From Lepidostoma basale (Eukaryota; Arthropoda; Insecta; Trichoptera; Lepidostomatidae), in the NCBI GenBank assembly GCA_022606425.2, contig JAHDVF020001598.1, positions 416,001 through 480,000 of the forward strand: a DNA stretch of 64,000 nt, given 5' to 3'. A model generated the notes under the pieces. The model did not search any database, had not been told where the DNA came from, and saw only the letters and a list, made by a program, of their open reading frames with translations. The position numbers were made by a program, and so were the translations under genes. Positions 1 to 9,784 of this stretch are shown piece by piece. The first letter of the stretch is position 1, and every line of letters begins with the position of its first letter.

Positions 1-134
1 TCATTTCAGTAATGATAATGCCATACAAAAATATTTAGATAGCATAACTAGTTGTTCCTTGGTTAAATTATTAGCTTAAGAGTAAATACATAAAAATTTT
101 AATGATTGTCGAGGATATTAAATAACTTACATAT

Positions 135-235
135 TTATTGTTTCTTGAACAATGGTGTAAAATTACATATTAAATCGAAATAAAGGCAATAGGGAAAGAA
201 GAGATTTCAGTAAAATCATTTGATTACCCATATTA
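135..235. repeat. HH-A and HH-B end fragments
   Basis: The stretch resembling 'gtttcttgaacaatgg' followed by 'tgtaaaatt' matches the outer end of HH-A copies elsewhere. The following 'agagatttcagtaaaatcat' matches sequence that borders HH-B copies near 31,740 and 37,970. Both are relics. The first 130 bases hold nothing recognisable. Confidence 0.5.
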
Positions 236-244
236 AATAAATAA

Positions 245-418
245 TAAGAATGAAAACGTTTGTTTTCATGAAGATTTTATATGAATGACACATTTCGCCT
301 GTCTAAGGCATTTTCGAATATCAAATGTTGATAATGCCTTAGACAGGCGAAACATGTCATTAATATAAAATATAATAAAACTTCTAGAAAACAGACGTTT
401 CAATTCGTATTAATTATG
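245..418. repeat. HH-A foldback repeat
   Basis: Two copies of HH-A meet head to head. Both outer ends carry the family box ('gaatgaaaacg' and its complement). Both inner parts carry 'gcctgtctaaggca' or its complement around a short loop near 317-327. On the plus strand the inner part has the hammerhead-like layout listed at 328-358. No coding capacity. Non-autonomous by inspection; assignment to Penelope-like repeats is inference. Confidence 0.75.
328..358 (+). ncRNA. hammerhead-like motif, HH-A type (degenerate)
   Basis: Layout: TTGATAA core, one spacer T, stem II GCCT/AGGC around a 5-nt loop, GAAAC, AT, GTC. Relative to the hammerhead core, C3 is T and G8 is A. I find no convincing stem I. 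It is probably an inactive descendant. The opposite strand at 288-316 has the same layout with GAAAT before GTGTC. Confidence 0.4.
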
Positions 419-441
419 ACGTACCTAATTTGGTATTCCTT

Positions 442-506
442 ATTCTCCGGTCTCAATCTAATGATTGGTCTGCAGCAAGGCGACGCATCTCCTCTTCCAC
501 TCCGCT
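442..506 (-). pseudogene. LINE-Q 3' end fragment
   Basis: On the minus strand this encodes the end of a non-LTR RT frame of the type EWKRR followed by DASPCCRP- or ALLQTNH-type frames. It matches the plus-strand copies at 47,580 and 50,700. Only about 65 bases remain. Confidence 0.65.
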
Positions 507-1860
507 GGTATTCCTAAGGAATAATTAATTTGTTAAATGATGTAATTAGCGAACGAAATCAAATATTTTCTTTTTATTAGTCAAACAATCAAAAGTTCAT
601 TAAGTTGATGGCATTCCGATCGAACTTCTGGGAAGGTTCGGACTAGTTCAACGGTGTTCTGTAGGCCTGTGACGGGGCCTGAACTGGCGGGCGGCTCTAG
701 GAATATAATGCCTTGCCCCACCCATCCAGGCCCAAATAACACGTTGCATTCCCAAATTGTGGTAATTCATTTATTTATACATTATTTAATGATGCATAAT
801 TGGCTCTTTGTATAATGAAGCTCCCCGTTGCCTGGTGTGGATATTTGTAAACTTATAAACAACCGCGCGTATAATTTTAATCACTCATAATGAATACCTT
901 CGTTAATTTGAATCGCGGTGTTTGCTTACTTTATGTGTGTATTTCCGATCCTACGCAAGGCGAGGTGAGATATTGGCGCGAGGCAGTGAGCACAGTCCGT
1001 GAGTAGTAACAATAAATCCGGACCCATTATTATAATGCAGAGATGAATCATCGAATATTACATCTGTCAGAAAACATTACTCGGTTTTCACTCGTCTATT
1101 CAATAGGAAACAATTGCACAAAACGTCGTTAGCCGTAATGGCCGACTGTTGGATGTTGCAATTTGCGTTTTGGCTCAAATTGTTATTGAATTATAAAAGT
1201 GTGTAAGTATTTTAAGTTGGGAACACCTTTATCGGTTAGCTTCAATCATTTTCTCAGACGGCAGACAATGTAATGACTATTAAACAAATTCTTTTGCATG
1301 TTAGAAACGAAATTTTTAAATTATTAAGCGGCTTATCTACAAACTACAAACACAGCCGAATTTAGGTATAATCTTATAGACGCTATTACGGGTGAAATAT
1401 AGCCGCACGATTAATCACTGCCGCGCTTGCAAGATCATCTCATAAGTGAATTATTTGCTTTGGCTGTAAAAGCCACTTTTACGAGTAAAAGTGGAATCGT
1501 TCAAACTTCTGGTCTAGTGCTAACTAACGAGGTAACGAGGCTCAGAGGACTGACAATACGGCCACTCCGCGTATAATGCAGTGAAAAGGGTACGAGCAAA
1601 CAGAAAAGCACTCCCATTCACACCTCTAACGACCTGTACAAGCGAGAAGTCTGTACAAACATTAGGTGTTCAACATTCCCATACACTCGACCATAAATAC
1701 ATTTGTCAGGTCCTTTTCATCTTTTGTTATTGTGTTTCACCGGCAAACCGACATTAGGAGTGATCTCCGCCGCTATAGACCGCCCCAGGATTCCAGCAAA
1801 ACGAAACTAAACGTAAAAAGGACATCTTCCAACCTTGGCGTGAACAGAGTGAAACTTTAA
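507..1860. other. apparently single-copy non-coding DNA
   Basis: No repeat family of the window is visible and the GC content is somewhat higher than around it. The only reading frame, 64 codons at 1666-1860, has no recognisable domain. It may be intronic or regulatory host DNA; nothing here decides that. Confidence 0.4.
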
Positions 1861-2399
1861 CTCACACCTTAAACACGACGATATCTTTATTTATACACAC
1901 CACCACGTTATAATCGTGCGGCAGTGAATAAAATAAATATTTATTCTACCGATTCAGAAGCAATATTTACTTCAAAAAAACAATTCCACAAAAAAAAATA
2001 TATACACATATTTTATTTCTTAAACAATGTTGTAAAATTCCATATAAAACATTTAACACGAAAAACGTATGTTTTTAATAAGTTTCTTCAACAATATTTA
2101 CAAAAAATTACTGCTTTTTTTGATTACTTTAAAAATATTAAAAACAATTCATCGATTAATCGATAATTGAATCATGTAGTGTCTTGTCCAGATGGACTTT
2201 GAATCCATTTTGAATATAAATAATTTTAGATTTTTTTTACATTCAATCAAATGAAATTATTAATTAACAAAAATAACGAAGGATTACTCATTTGAATAAA
2301 TAGAAAATAATACTTATCAGAATATTTTAGTTTTCTTTTCGCAGATTTCTGTTTAAACGCAATATTTGTTTAAAATCATTAATACTTAAGTTTTATTAT
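1861..2399. other. AT-rich DNA with an HH-A relic
   Basis: Strongly AT-rich. Positions 2015-2075 resemble the outer end of HH-A in reverse orientation ('tttcttaaacaatg' then 'aaaacgtatg'). The 80-codon frame at 1924-2166 lies across it and is not a gene. Confidence 0.45.
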
Positions 2400-2525
2400 A
2401 TTTTATGGAAACGACATGTTTCTCTTTACTAAATATCATCTGATTCCACATAACTTCTAAACAAAAAATAGACGTTTTCATTCGTATTAATTATTTAATG
2501 TGGTGTTTTATATCATTGTTCAAGA
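2400..2525. repeat. HH-A half copy
   Basis: Carries the 3' half of HH-A: 'gacatgttt', 'agacgttttcattcg', 'tattaattatttaatg' and the closing 'cattgttcaag'. The ribozyme-like stem II is lost. Confidence 0.6.
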
Positions 2526-2584
2526 TACAGTTTTTAAATAGTACATTGTTTTGGCCGACTATGATATTTTAACATTTTATAACT

Positions 2585-2792
2585 GTTAATTCAAAAACTT
2601 TGTTTTATATCACAATTGTATTTATTTTAATTTACGACAGCTGCTTCATCAACCAATGTTGACATCATCAGGTGTTACAGAAATATATATCAAATGTCAA
2701 ATTTTCGTAATTTTTTCGAATCTTCGAAAGTAAAGTAAAATAAATACAATTGTGATATAAAAAAATGTTTTTGAATTAAAAGTTATACAATT
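2585..2792. repeat. HH-C foldback repeat
   Basis: The arms 'cacaattgtattta' (about 2610) and 'aaatacaattgtgat' (about 2745) are complementary, with the flanking AAAAACTTTGTTT box also repeated inversely. The minus-strand motif at 2636-2681 has CTGATGA, stem II of GTCAAC type, GAAGC in place of GAAAC, and GTC. The single base change in GAAAC would be expected to damage a hammerhead. Confidence 0.65.
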
Positions 2793-2828
2793 TTTAACCC
2801 CTTTCGTTGCACAAATGTTTTGTGTATT

Positions 2829-3367
2829 GTTAACTTATAAATGGCAGTGCACAATGGTGTTCTTGTGCCGACCCTTATGTATGGAAGTGAAGCATGGAAC
2901 TGGCAAAAGAAGGATGAATGTATAATAAATGCAGTAGAAATTAGATTTCTTAGACGAATGTGTGGATACTCTGTGTATGATAGAGTGTCGAATGAAAATA
3001 TAATAAGTGAATGCGTTGCGAATGATGGTGTCATGAACAACATAATGAAAGGATCATTAAGATGGTTTGGACATATGGAAAGAATGAATGAAGAAAGAAT
3101 GGTAAAAAAAATTATATGTTAATGATGTAAATGGAACCAGAAACAGAGGAAACCGAGTAAAACGTAGCACGATCAAATAAATCAAATATTGAATGTCGGC
3201 CATGTGAGGAGTCAGAGAAATGGACGCGCGTGCATGACACGATGTATGAATGTTGAGGAAGCGAGAGAAATATGTCAGGAAAGAAAAGTGTGGCAGTCTA
3301 TTCTTTCTGCCTACCCCTTCGGGGAGACGGCGTGATGGTAAGTTAGTTAGTTAGTTAACTTATAAAT
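2829..3367 (+). mobile_element. LINE-K, 5'-truncated copy with target duplication
   Basis: A non-LTR retrotransposon 3' end. The 14-base sequence GTTAACTTATAAAT stands on both sides (2829-2842 and 3354-3367), so the insert is 2843-3353. The frame starts inside the RT C-terminal region and reads through YGSEAWNWQKKD and SLRWFGHMERMN. An extra A in a run near 3108 (eight A instead of seven in the copy at 49,830) shifts the frame, and the rest is read only in pieces. The ATG at 2841 is made by the junction and is not a genuine start. The element ends with GGGGAGACGGCGTGATGG and TTAG repeats. The truncation and tail are the marks of target-primed reverse transcription. No endonuclease or RT core remains. 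Confidence 0.9.
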
Positions 3368-3369
3368 AT

Positions 3370-3770
3370 GATTTTTTTATGTATTAATTTTTCGTAATGA
3401 TTCTTGCATCATTGGAGTGATATGTTAAAATTTTCCTCTTTGCTTAGTGGTATCAAACTGGTATGTCGGTTCAGCGGGCGCTGTAGCCCTGGTCGTGCCG
3501 GCGGGGAGGGGGGACGGCAATCATAAAGGTGTATAAATGGGATTAATAACCAGGTAACCGATTGTGAGGCGGCCGCCTTTGTGAGAGAAGCAATCCATCC
3601 TCCTACATCTGTGGGACTTGGGAAATCAAAAGCACCACCGACCGAATAATAATTAAATAAGTGATTAAAAAAGTACACGCACACTGCAAATTATTAAAAC
3701 CCGAAACCACTGTATGCATAATGGCTCATAATAATCAAAATGTGTAAATAAAATAAAACATTACTACTGT
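3370..3770. other. non-coding DNA without recognised repeat
   Basis: A moderately GC-rich island (3470-3620) in AT-rich surroundings. The 91-codon minus frame at 3409-3684 has no recognisable domain. I see no gene. Confidence 0.4.
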
Positions 3771-3845
3771 TAAAATTTAAAACTTAAAACACTGTTCAAT
3801 TTAAAACTTAAATCACAATTTCATTTTATTCACTGAGAGTGTCGC

Positions 3846-3881
3846 GACAGCTGTTTCGCCAAACGATGTTGGCATCATCAG
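3846..3881 (-). ncRNA. hammerhead ribozyme-like motif, HH-C type
   Basis: Read on the minus strand: CTGATGA, spacer T, stem II GCCAAC/GTTTGGC with loop ATC, GAAAC, AGCT, GTC. The core matches the hammerhead consensus and A-C/G-U of stem III can pair across the AGCT loop. Stem I is weak: G-C and another G-C around a mismatch. Good candidate by core, uncertain by stem I. Confidence 0.6.
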
Positions 3882-3906
3882 GTGTTACAACTGTTTATTG
3901 TTACAC

Positions 3907-3942
3907 CTGATGATGCCAACATCGGTTGGCGAAACAGGTGTA
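3907..3942 (+). ncRNA. hammerhead ribozyme-like motif, HH-C type
   Basis: CTGATGA, spacer T, stem II GCCAAC/GTTGGC with loop ATCG, GAAAC, AGGT, GTA. The site triplet is GTA instead of GTC, still of the NUH type. It can also fold as one long hairpin because ACACCTG before it complements CAGGTGT after it. Confidence 0.5.
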
Positions 3943-3989
3943 AAATAAAACAAAACAATGGAGTAAAATAAAACATTATTATTATTATT

Positions 3990-4505
3990 TTGTTAATCAA
4001 ATCAAATCAGTTTATTTCATCAATAGACATTACAAAATTAATTTTACAGGCATCTATTGAAAACAGGTAAAATAATATATAGAGATGGTTCGACATTAGG
4101 AAGACAAGATACTCTCCAGAATTAAGAGTATTTGTCTTCTGAACATACTTTCACTAATATGAAAGACGTCGATCTCCGAGGAGTCGGAGTCGGAGATATC
4201 TATCAGAGACAAAAAGCCGAACACCCTTCAGCACGGCCGAGTTCTCGGAATTTCCCCTGAGTAATCTAAAGAAATGGGTTATAAGATGCCCATCTCTTCG
4301 AAGCTGCAGAAAGTTGGTCCCAAGTATTCCCAAAAGAAATGCCGTGGGATAGAGTCACGGATAGCTACCATACTCCCCCATTTAGAGATACCACAGAATT
4401 TTTTTCTGAACCCTCTCCAGCATAACAGAATATCTCGCTTCGCGAGGACTCCATATCACAGAACCACTTTCGAGTTTGCTCCGAACCAATGCGTCGTATA
4501 GGACT
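3990..4505 (-). pseudogene. LINE-P, RT C-terminal fragment
   Basis: On the minus strand a broken frame reads LVRSKLESGSVIWSPREAR, then LERVQKKFCGI, the C-terminal region of Jockey/CR1-type reverse transcriptases. Further downstream comes the YLRQRQHR-like region (about 4190-4220). The 3' end is marked by the pentamer-like tail TTTGATTTGATT at 3995-4010. No RT core remains. The plus frame at 4274-4501 is its shadow. Related copies are at 17.1, 29.5, 36.8, 53.6 and 58.2 kb. Confidence 0.75.
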
Positions 4506-4722
4506 CTGAGCTCTTTACATCATTACAGCGCGAGCTAAATCGATGTAAATGGTATAGCTATATTTTTAACGTGTGATAGGTAGCTTATCTATCGCAATTT
4601 AATTGTTACATGAATTCTTCACCAGATCAACGACAGTGTGACAATCATACTGCCATCGCCGGGAATCGAACCCGAGACCTTCGGTGTGGCAATTAAAACA
4701 CTTACTACCCGGCCCCAAAGGT
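4506..4722 (-). repeat. SINE-J, tRNA-derived
   Basis: Minus-strand copy. A tRNA-like head with a B-box-like region (GGGTTCGATTCCCGGCGATG at about 4655-4674) lies at the high-coordinate end. The SINE body with 'gtgataggtagcttatctat' follows. The A-box part is damaged. Confidence 0.75.
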
Positions 4723-4754
4723 CGTCAATTATTTATTAAACGTGTTTTTATTAA

Positions 4755-4920
4755 CCAAACTAATTAATACGAATGAAAACGCCTGTTTTCTAGAAGTTTA
4801 ATTATAGTTTATGAATAATTAACAATTAAATATATAATTTTATAAGATAATAGTTTAATTATTTTGATATGGAGTTTCATACCATTGTTAAAGAAACAAT
4901 AAATTAATCAAACTCTTAAT
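4755..4920. repeat. HH-A fragments
   Basis: Two pieces: 'attaatacgaatgaaaacg' with 'tctagaagttt', and 'tatggagtttcataccattg' with 'aagaaacaataaat'. The ribozyme-like hairpin between them has been replaced by AT-rich sequence. Confidence 0.65.
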
Positions 4921-4934
4921 AAGGAATGTTATTT

Positions 4935-5105
4935 GTTCTGAAATGACGCTGGGCAGACCATGTCACTCGCAACCCTGACGATAGATCGACAAACGCCAAC
5001 TTCGCTAGTGTCCTAGAACTGTTACACGCGACCCAGGACAACCAAATTCGATGGCTAAAATAAAAAAAATGGAGTAACTAAATTAAAGAGACCGCCGGTA
5101 CGATA
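4935..5105 (+). pseudogene. LINE-M type 3' fragment
   Basis: Resembles the piece at 29,940-30,075 over 'gctgggcagaccatgtc', 'gacaaacg' and 'ttagtgtcctag'. It encodes WAGHV/WADHV-type remains of an RT C-terminus with stops. Too degraded for further calls. Confidence 0.55.
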
Positions 5106-5261
5106 TGGATGCGTGTTACCCAGTATCAAAATATTCACTTTTTAAATCACTGATATTTCAAGAATTCCTTAAAGAGATACAAACACTTAAAACGACAGTC
5201 GAATTCAAACAGACACACTCCAGCCCACGCTTCGTATTGTATCGGAAAGGATCGAGGAGAC

Positions 5262-5412
5262 TTGGACTTGGATATTCTGGCTTACAGAGGTTCAGCTCTA
5301 ATGGCTATTCCTCTTACGTCTGTAGGAAACATTGTTGGAATGCGATTTGGTAGTTGTTTATGATGGGGTTAAATGTATGGCCCGGAGTGTCCCTCCGAAA
5401 GAGAGCGAGGGG
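5262..5412 (+). repeat. interspersed repeat related to the hAT MITE interior
   Basis: About 125 bases recur nearly unchanged at 26,522-26,650: 'cttacagaggttcagctc', 'ggctattcctcttacgtctg', 'cccggagtgtccctccg'. The first part also resembles the interior of the MITE at 26,896-27,144. I see no terminal repeats on this copy. Confidence 0.55.
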
Positions 5413-6160
5413 GAGAGTGGACGTATTATTTGTATGTAAAAAAATAATAAACTTTTGGGTAGAGCAAAAGTTTGGGCATCCGCGGGAAGCAGAATAAGCT
5501 CGGTTATAAAATTATAGGTGTCCGGCAACATGTGTAGCGGCTAGCGGCCAGCGGCGCGGCTTTACACCCAGCCTGTACACAAAAACTCACCCGCCGAATT
5601 GATAAAGCGGTGTTATTACGAGAAAAAATATTTATTTTGATGGCGAGCCGTGAAACCTCTCCGGCCTAGCTCCGCGGGTCATTTATTTATTTTACTCCTT
5701 TATTAATAGGCACTATGACGAGTCCGAGGCGTGAACACAGACAATCAGGGCTAGCAGATGGCGGAAGAGCGCAGAAAGGTGTCTAAAACAAAAAAAATAT
5801 ATAACACATCGCAACTAATAATTTCACCCCCGATACCTTAATTAAACTGGCTATCAAAGTGTCGTAAACTGAGTTTTTTAAAAAGAAAATAGCTATTATT
5901 TATGTAGCGTTATTACTTCTATAAAACACGGTGTTCTCATTAGACGTATGGCATTTTTATGCCCGCCTCTGATGATGGTTGTTCTGACAGGGTTTTATGG
6001 TGCCAGAGTCCGCCATTTGTCGGTACATCTCTCATGAGTGGCTAACTACGGTGTTAATAAGAATAAAAAATGGACGTCGATGAAACGAGCTTGCAGGAAG
6101 CGGACGTTTTGGGGTTTTATCATACTTTGTGTCAATAACAACACAAAAAAAAACTATTAT
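5413..6160. other. non-coding DNA without recognised repeat
   Basis: Includes a GC-rich patch at 5530-5560 and a region near 5690-5780. The small overlapping frames at 6032-6238 show no domain. No gene seen. Confidence 0.4.
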
Positions 6161-6164
6161 CCAA

Positions 6165-6530
6165 TGCGAATGAAAACAACATTTGGAATGTATACAAATT
6201 CTAGTAGACAAATACTGGATTTCACCCATCGCGGATAAATTATTTTTATTTTATAAGGATTAATTGTATCTCAATAGAGACGAAGATGTAAATTGTTTTC
6301 TGGGAACAGAATGTGGTGGCCGAGGCGCTTACAGGACTTATGACCTGTCATTGGTTGGGTTGAGCGATCGCTTTATGTTTAACAACATTCCCCATTCCGC
6401 ATTTTTTCTTATGGCCACCACGACTGACAAATTTTTGGAACTTATATATATATGGTAGGATTCCACGCCTATCTTTACATATTTAAGTTCACTCTACGCT
6501 AGCATCATCTATTAAGATTGGAAAGCATTA
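6165..6530 (+). repeat. Rep-I dispersed repeat
   Basis: Unclassified repeat defined by 'ttgtatctcaatagagacg', 'acaggacttatgacctgtca', 'ttggttgggttgagcg' and 'tctgacaaatttttggaa', preceded by 'aatgtatacaaat' and 'agacaaatactggat'. It occurs at least ten times here, often as inverted pairs. No coding frame; no clear Pol III boxes. Confidence 0.7.
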
Positions 6531-6534
6531 AGCA

Positions 6535-6830
6535 GAAAGTCGAATGAAAACGTCTGTTTTTTAGAAGTTTTTTTTAAATTTACATGTGAATGACATGTTT
6601 CACCTGTCTAAGGCATTATAAAATGTTGATTTAGCAGTTTTTGATAATTTCAATAATTTCTAAACATTTGATAATGCCTTAGAAAGGCATTATCAAATGT
6701 TTTATTATATTTTATATATATTTTATCACATAAAATATAATAAAACTTCTAGAAAACTAACGTTTTCGTTCGTGTTGATAATTTAATATGGAGTTTTGCA
6801 TCATTGTTCAAGAAACAAAAAATAAATAAA
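6535..6830. repeat. HH-A foldback with enlarged centre
   Basis: Two HH-A arms in opposite orientation, from 'cgaatgaaaacgtctg' to 'caagaaacaaaaaat', around a longer centre (6620-6665). The inner right arm (6668-6700) has lost the GAAAC box, so the ribozyme-like motif is broken on that strand. The left arm keeps 'gacatgtttcacctgtctaa', read in reverse. Confidence 0.7.
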
Positions 6831-7136
6831 TAAATTACTAATTTTCCATCACGCCGTCTCTAAAAATTTATAAATTAACAGATATTCTATCCTAATATAC
6901 TTCTCTCGATTCCTGTACATTCATAGATCTTGTCATGCACGCACGTCGATTTCTCCGACTCCTCACGTGGCCGGTATTGAATATTTGATTGATTTGATCG
7001 TGCCAAGTTTCCTCGGTCATCCACTATTTCTAGTTCCATTGACATTGTAAATTCTGTATTCACTTCTTATATTTTCATTCTACACTCTATCATACACAGA
7101 TTTTCTACACGATCATCTGTGAGATCTCATTTCATT

Positions 7137-7372
7137 GACCGACCTTAGTGGCCGAGTGGTAGTAGCTCTGACTTCCATACCGAAGGTCCCGGGCTCGATT
7201 TCCGGCGATGGCAGTGTGATTGTCACACTGTCTTTGGTCTGGTGTAGAATTCACGTGACAATAAAATGGCGATAGATTGGCTACCTATCACATGTCACGA
7301 GAATCAGCATAATAGCTAAAAAAATAAAGTGTATACAGTAATTGGGTTGAAACGACCTGTGTATACATTAAA
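7137..7372 (+). repeat. SINE-J, tRNA-derived, best copy
   Basis: The tRNA-like head starts at 7141. TGGCCGAGTGG at 7149-7159 fits a Pol III A box and GGGCTCGATTTCC at 7191-7203 a B box, about 30 bases apart. The body contains 'tagaattcacgtgacaat' and 'ggctacctatcacatgtcac'. It has no RNA-gene function of its own; it would have been spread by a LINE, but which one is not shown. Confidence 0.85.
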
Positions 7373-7377
7373 AAAAA

Positions 7378-7512
7378 ATCGACCCGCGTGGATGACACGA
7401 TGTATGAATGTTGAGAAAGCGAGAGAAATATGTCAGGAAAGAAAAGTATGGCAGTCCATTCTTTCTGCCTACCCCTTCGGGGAGACGGCGTGATGATTAG
7501 TTAGTTAGTTAT
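7378..7512 (+). mobile_element. LINE-K 3' tail
   Basis: The last ~130 bases of LINE-K: ACMTRCMNV-type codons with damage, then the YPFGETA end and GATTAGTTAGTTAGTT. Truncated at 5'. Confidence 0.8.
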
Positions 7513-7620
7513 AATAATAATAATTAGTACTGCATTTATTCTACTTTCATCCTTTTTTTGGCAGTTCCATCCTGGGTCTTTCCATACAATAACAAGTCGG
7601 TACAAGAACAGCATTTAGCT

Positions 7621-8082
7621 GTGCCATTTGGATCTTTTGTCACATTGGACACTTTGCATAATTAAAAATGAGATTGATCCTACAGAGATTGACCGCCGCC
7701 GGTGAGCTGTTAGTGGACGTGCGGAAACAGTAACACCGTCCGCTATGGAGATTGCATAATGGACCAGGAATGCGATCTTTAGCGGCGAGATAGCATCAGG
7801 CAAATTGGCGGTTTTGTAGTTTTGGTAAACACAAAATTAATGGATTGCGGTTCGATGCCGTCTTGGCTATTAGACGAGAATTCATACATTTCAGACATAG
7901 GTAAAATAACCAAATGATTTCTAATTTATGAAGTGTAAAAACTTATATATCGATAAATAATAGCATGCATTAAAAATGGGATTGGTTTTTGGTTATTCGT
8001 TGATTGTATATGTATATAAATTATTTATATGTATATAAAATGTATAAATAATCAGAATGCCTCCCAACATATTTTTCTTCTT
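7621..8082. other. non-coding DNA without recognised repeat
   Basis: No family of this window is recognised. The 62-codon minus frame at 7615-7803 has no domain. Confidence 0.35.
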
Positions 8083-8267
8083 TAATTGTATCTCAATAGA
8101 GACGAAGACGCAAACTGAATATGGATGATCAAGGTGTTTACAGGACTTATGACCTGTCATTGGTTGGGTTAAGCGCACGCTTTATGTAATTACAACATTG
8201 TAAGTCCTGTAAACACCTTGATCATCCATATTCAGTTTGCGTCTTCGTCTCTATTGAGATACAATTA
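8083..8267. repeat. Rep-I perfect inverted pair
   Basis: Arms 8083-8149 and 8201-8267 are 67 bases each and complement each other without a mismatch by eye. They are the Rep-I start ('taattgtatctcaatagag' onward). The 51-base loop continues the left copy. Perfect identity suggests a recent event or a replication/assembly foldback. Confidence 0.8.
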
Positions 8268-8369
8268 AATTTGAATTGACCACCCTTTGGTGAAAATCCA
8301 GAATTTCGTATACAAGTATAAGTATACATTCACAAAAAAAATTAATTTCTTCTCTTCTTTTTTATTTCG

Positions 8370-8612
8370 TTTTGTATACAACAGGTCATTTGAACCCAAT
8401 TACTGTAAAAAATTTATTTTAGCTATTATATTGATTCTTATGACATGTGATAGGTAGCCTATCTATCGCCATTATATTGTCACGTGAAATCTACACCAGA
8501 CCAATGACAGTGTGACAATCACACTGCCATCGCCGGTAATCGAACCCGGGACCTTCGGTATGGAAGTCGAGAGTCGAGTAAGAGCTCTTACCACTCTATC
8601 ACGAAGGTCGAC
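8370..8612 (-). repeat. SINE-J, tRNA-derived
   Basis: Minus-strand copy with 'aggtagcctatctatcgcc', 'gacagtgtgacaatcacac' and the tRNA-like head (8528-8612) including the B-box region. A short duplication ('gagagtcgag') interrupts the head near 8570. Confidence 0.8.
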
Positions 8613-8617
8613 TGGTT

Positions 8618-8824
8618 CTTCTTCTTCTTCCTTGTTGTAGACCTATGTGGTCTATTTTCCAGAGTGTTGCTCTTCCTGTAAAGTACACTCCCAGCTGTCC
8701 TTCCATCTTTTAGGAGATCTTGCACGAGGATGAGTCCCATGAGGCTGATTATGTAGTGTAATATAGGGGAGTCTGGTGGTGTCCATTCTTTGAACATGAC
8801 CTACCACTCCCTTTTTTCTTATAA
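8618..8824 (-). pseudogene. LINE-N 3' end
   Basis: The minus strand reads VQRMDTTRLPYITLHNQPHG, then PKRWKDSWECTLQEEQHSGK. This is the C-terminus of an RTE-like endonuclease/RT polyprotein, as at 31,080-31,290. The end runs into an AAG repeat (8618-8635). Only the tail of the RT remains. Confidence 0.75.
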
Positions 8825-8878
8825 CATTCTGTCCATTCTTTCTGCCTACCCCTTCGAGGACGTGACGGTTAGTTAGTA
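8825..8878 (+). mobile_element. LINE-K 3' tail
   Basis: Fifty bases covering 'cattctttctgcctacccc', a shortened GTGACGG end and two TTAG units. A relic. Confidence 0.65.
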
Positions 8879-8892
8879 AATGTTTATTCACT

Positions 8893-9072
8893 TCTTCTTC
8901 AGCCTATTCCCGTTCACTCCTGGACAAAGGTTCACTCCATTTGCTCCATGCCCCTCTGTCATGGGCAGACTGCATCGGGGTTATGCAAACGTGACATTTC
9001 AGGTAATACTTCCACCGTAGTTGCGGTCACCCTGCACTTTTCATTGCGGTCCATGGAATCCATGTCAGCAGT
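8893..9072 (-). pseudogene. LINE-M 3' end
   Basis: The minus strand carries the last part of the LINE-M frame, including the stretch 'ccgcaactacggtggaag' and the terminal EWTGIG-like codons. It matches 25,020-25,170 on the plus strand and 63,140-63,320 on the minus strand. Confidence 0.7.
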
Positions 9073-9074
9073 CA

Positions 9075-9427
9075 AACAACAATTACAAGTATTATTCATA
9101 AGTATGGTAAACCATACCGAAGGTTTATAAAAACTGATATCACTATGCATTGCTTGTAATGTTTTGTGGGTTATAACTCAGAGGTAGGCAGCAATATTGT
9201 AGGTAATTATCGGGATGTTGAATGTTGATACAATAGGCAATCGCAGTGGAGAGTAATTTGATAGTGATTGATTGATCACAAAAAGTAATCAATTTTGAGT
9301 TAATAACTCGACACATAAGCATTCCAAAATATAATATATCAATACGTATACTAATATAAACAGCGATGGCTGTTTGTAGAATTCGTCCAACAATGCAATC
9401 AACACCAAATCAAATAATAATTACATA
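9075..9427. other. non-coding DNA without recognised repeat
   Basis: No frame or repeat family recognised. Confidence 0.35.
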
Positions 9428-9784
9428 AGAGAAAAATATGGACCGATATGGTCAGTAATGCAGGCGTGCTACAGAAAGCCAGAGCCAATAGAGAGCTGTA
9501 TCTAGTGTGAAAATTAGAAAGGTCTCATATTTGAGTGATGTGCTAAGGGGAGAAAAATACCACCTCCTTCGACTGATATTAATGGGTAAAGTGGAGGGAC
9601 GTCGGGGAGTTCGTAGAAGGCAGCTGTCCTGGCTGCGGAACATCTAAGAGTGGACAGGGATGACAAGAGTTCAGAACCTGTTCCAAGTGGCGCAGGATAA
9701 AGATGCCTTTGTTGCAGTGATCGCCGACGTTGGGGGGACCTGACATGGTACCGAAAGAAGAAGAAGAAGAAGACGAGATAAACA
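9428..9784 (+). pseudogene. LINE-L 3' end
   Basis: Broken frame of an RT C-terminus: VSNAGVLQKA-, VKIRKVSYLS-, LRGEKYHLLRLIL, RRGVRRRQLSWLRN, with a stop in the place of the usual NVREWTG. It ends at an AAG repeat (9763-9780). The same sequence at 53,450 is less damaged. The two are close enough to be one subfamily. Confidence 0.75.

Larger units (their letters stand above)
3775..3985. repeat. HH-C foldback with a ribozyme motif on each arm
   Basis: Head-to-head HH-C copies. The left arm is read on the minus strand, the right arm on the plus strand, meeting near 3890-3903. Each has a full hammerhead-like layout, listed separately. No coding capacity. Confidence 0.75.
6838..7620 (-). mobile_element. 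LINE-K (minus) split by a later insertion
   Basis: The minus-strand copy runs from its 3' end at 6838 to the frame position equal to MRSL near 7130, and resumes at 7530 with the next codons (NAVE, then WNWQK-like). The interruption holds a SINE-J (7137-7372) and a short plus-strand LINE-K tail (7378-7512). The internal sequence is broken by deletions. Confidence 0.7.

Noticed and set aside
245..418. CRISPR-like or terminator-like hairpins
   Set aside because: The hairpins are dispersed foldback repeats with long arms; spacing is irregular, and the sequence is eukaryotic in content.
4274..4501. 75-codon plus frame as a gene
   Set aside because: Antisense of LINE-P, whose minus-strand codons match RT C-terminal patterns.
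7141..7213. Possible tRNA gene from the A- and B-box-like sequences
   Set aside because: The boxes are part of SINE-J, repeated with its non-tRNA body at 8370, 18,930 and 4506, and a good cloverleaf with anticodon stem is not evident.
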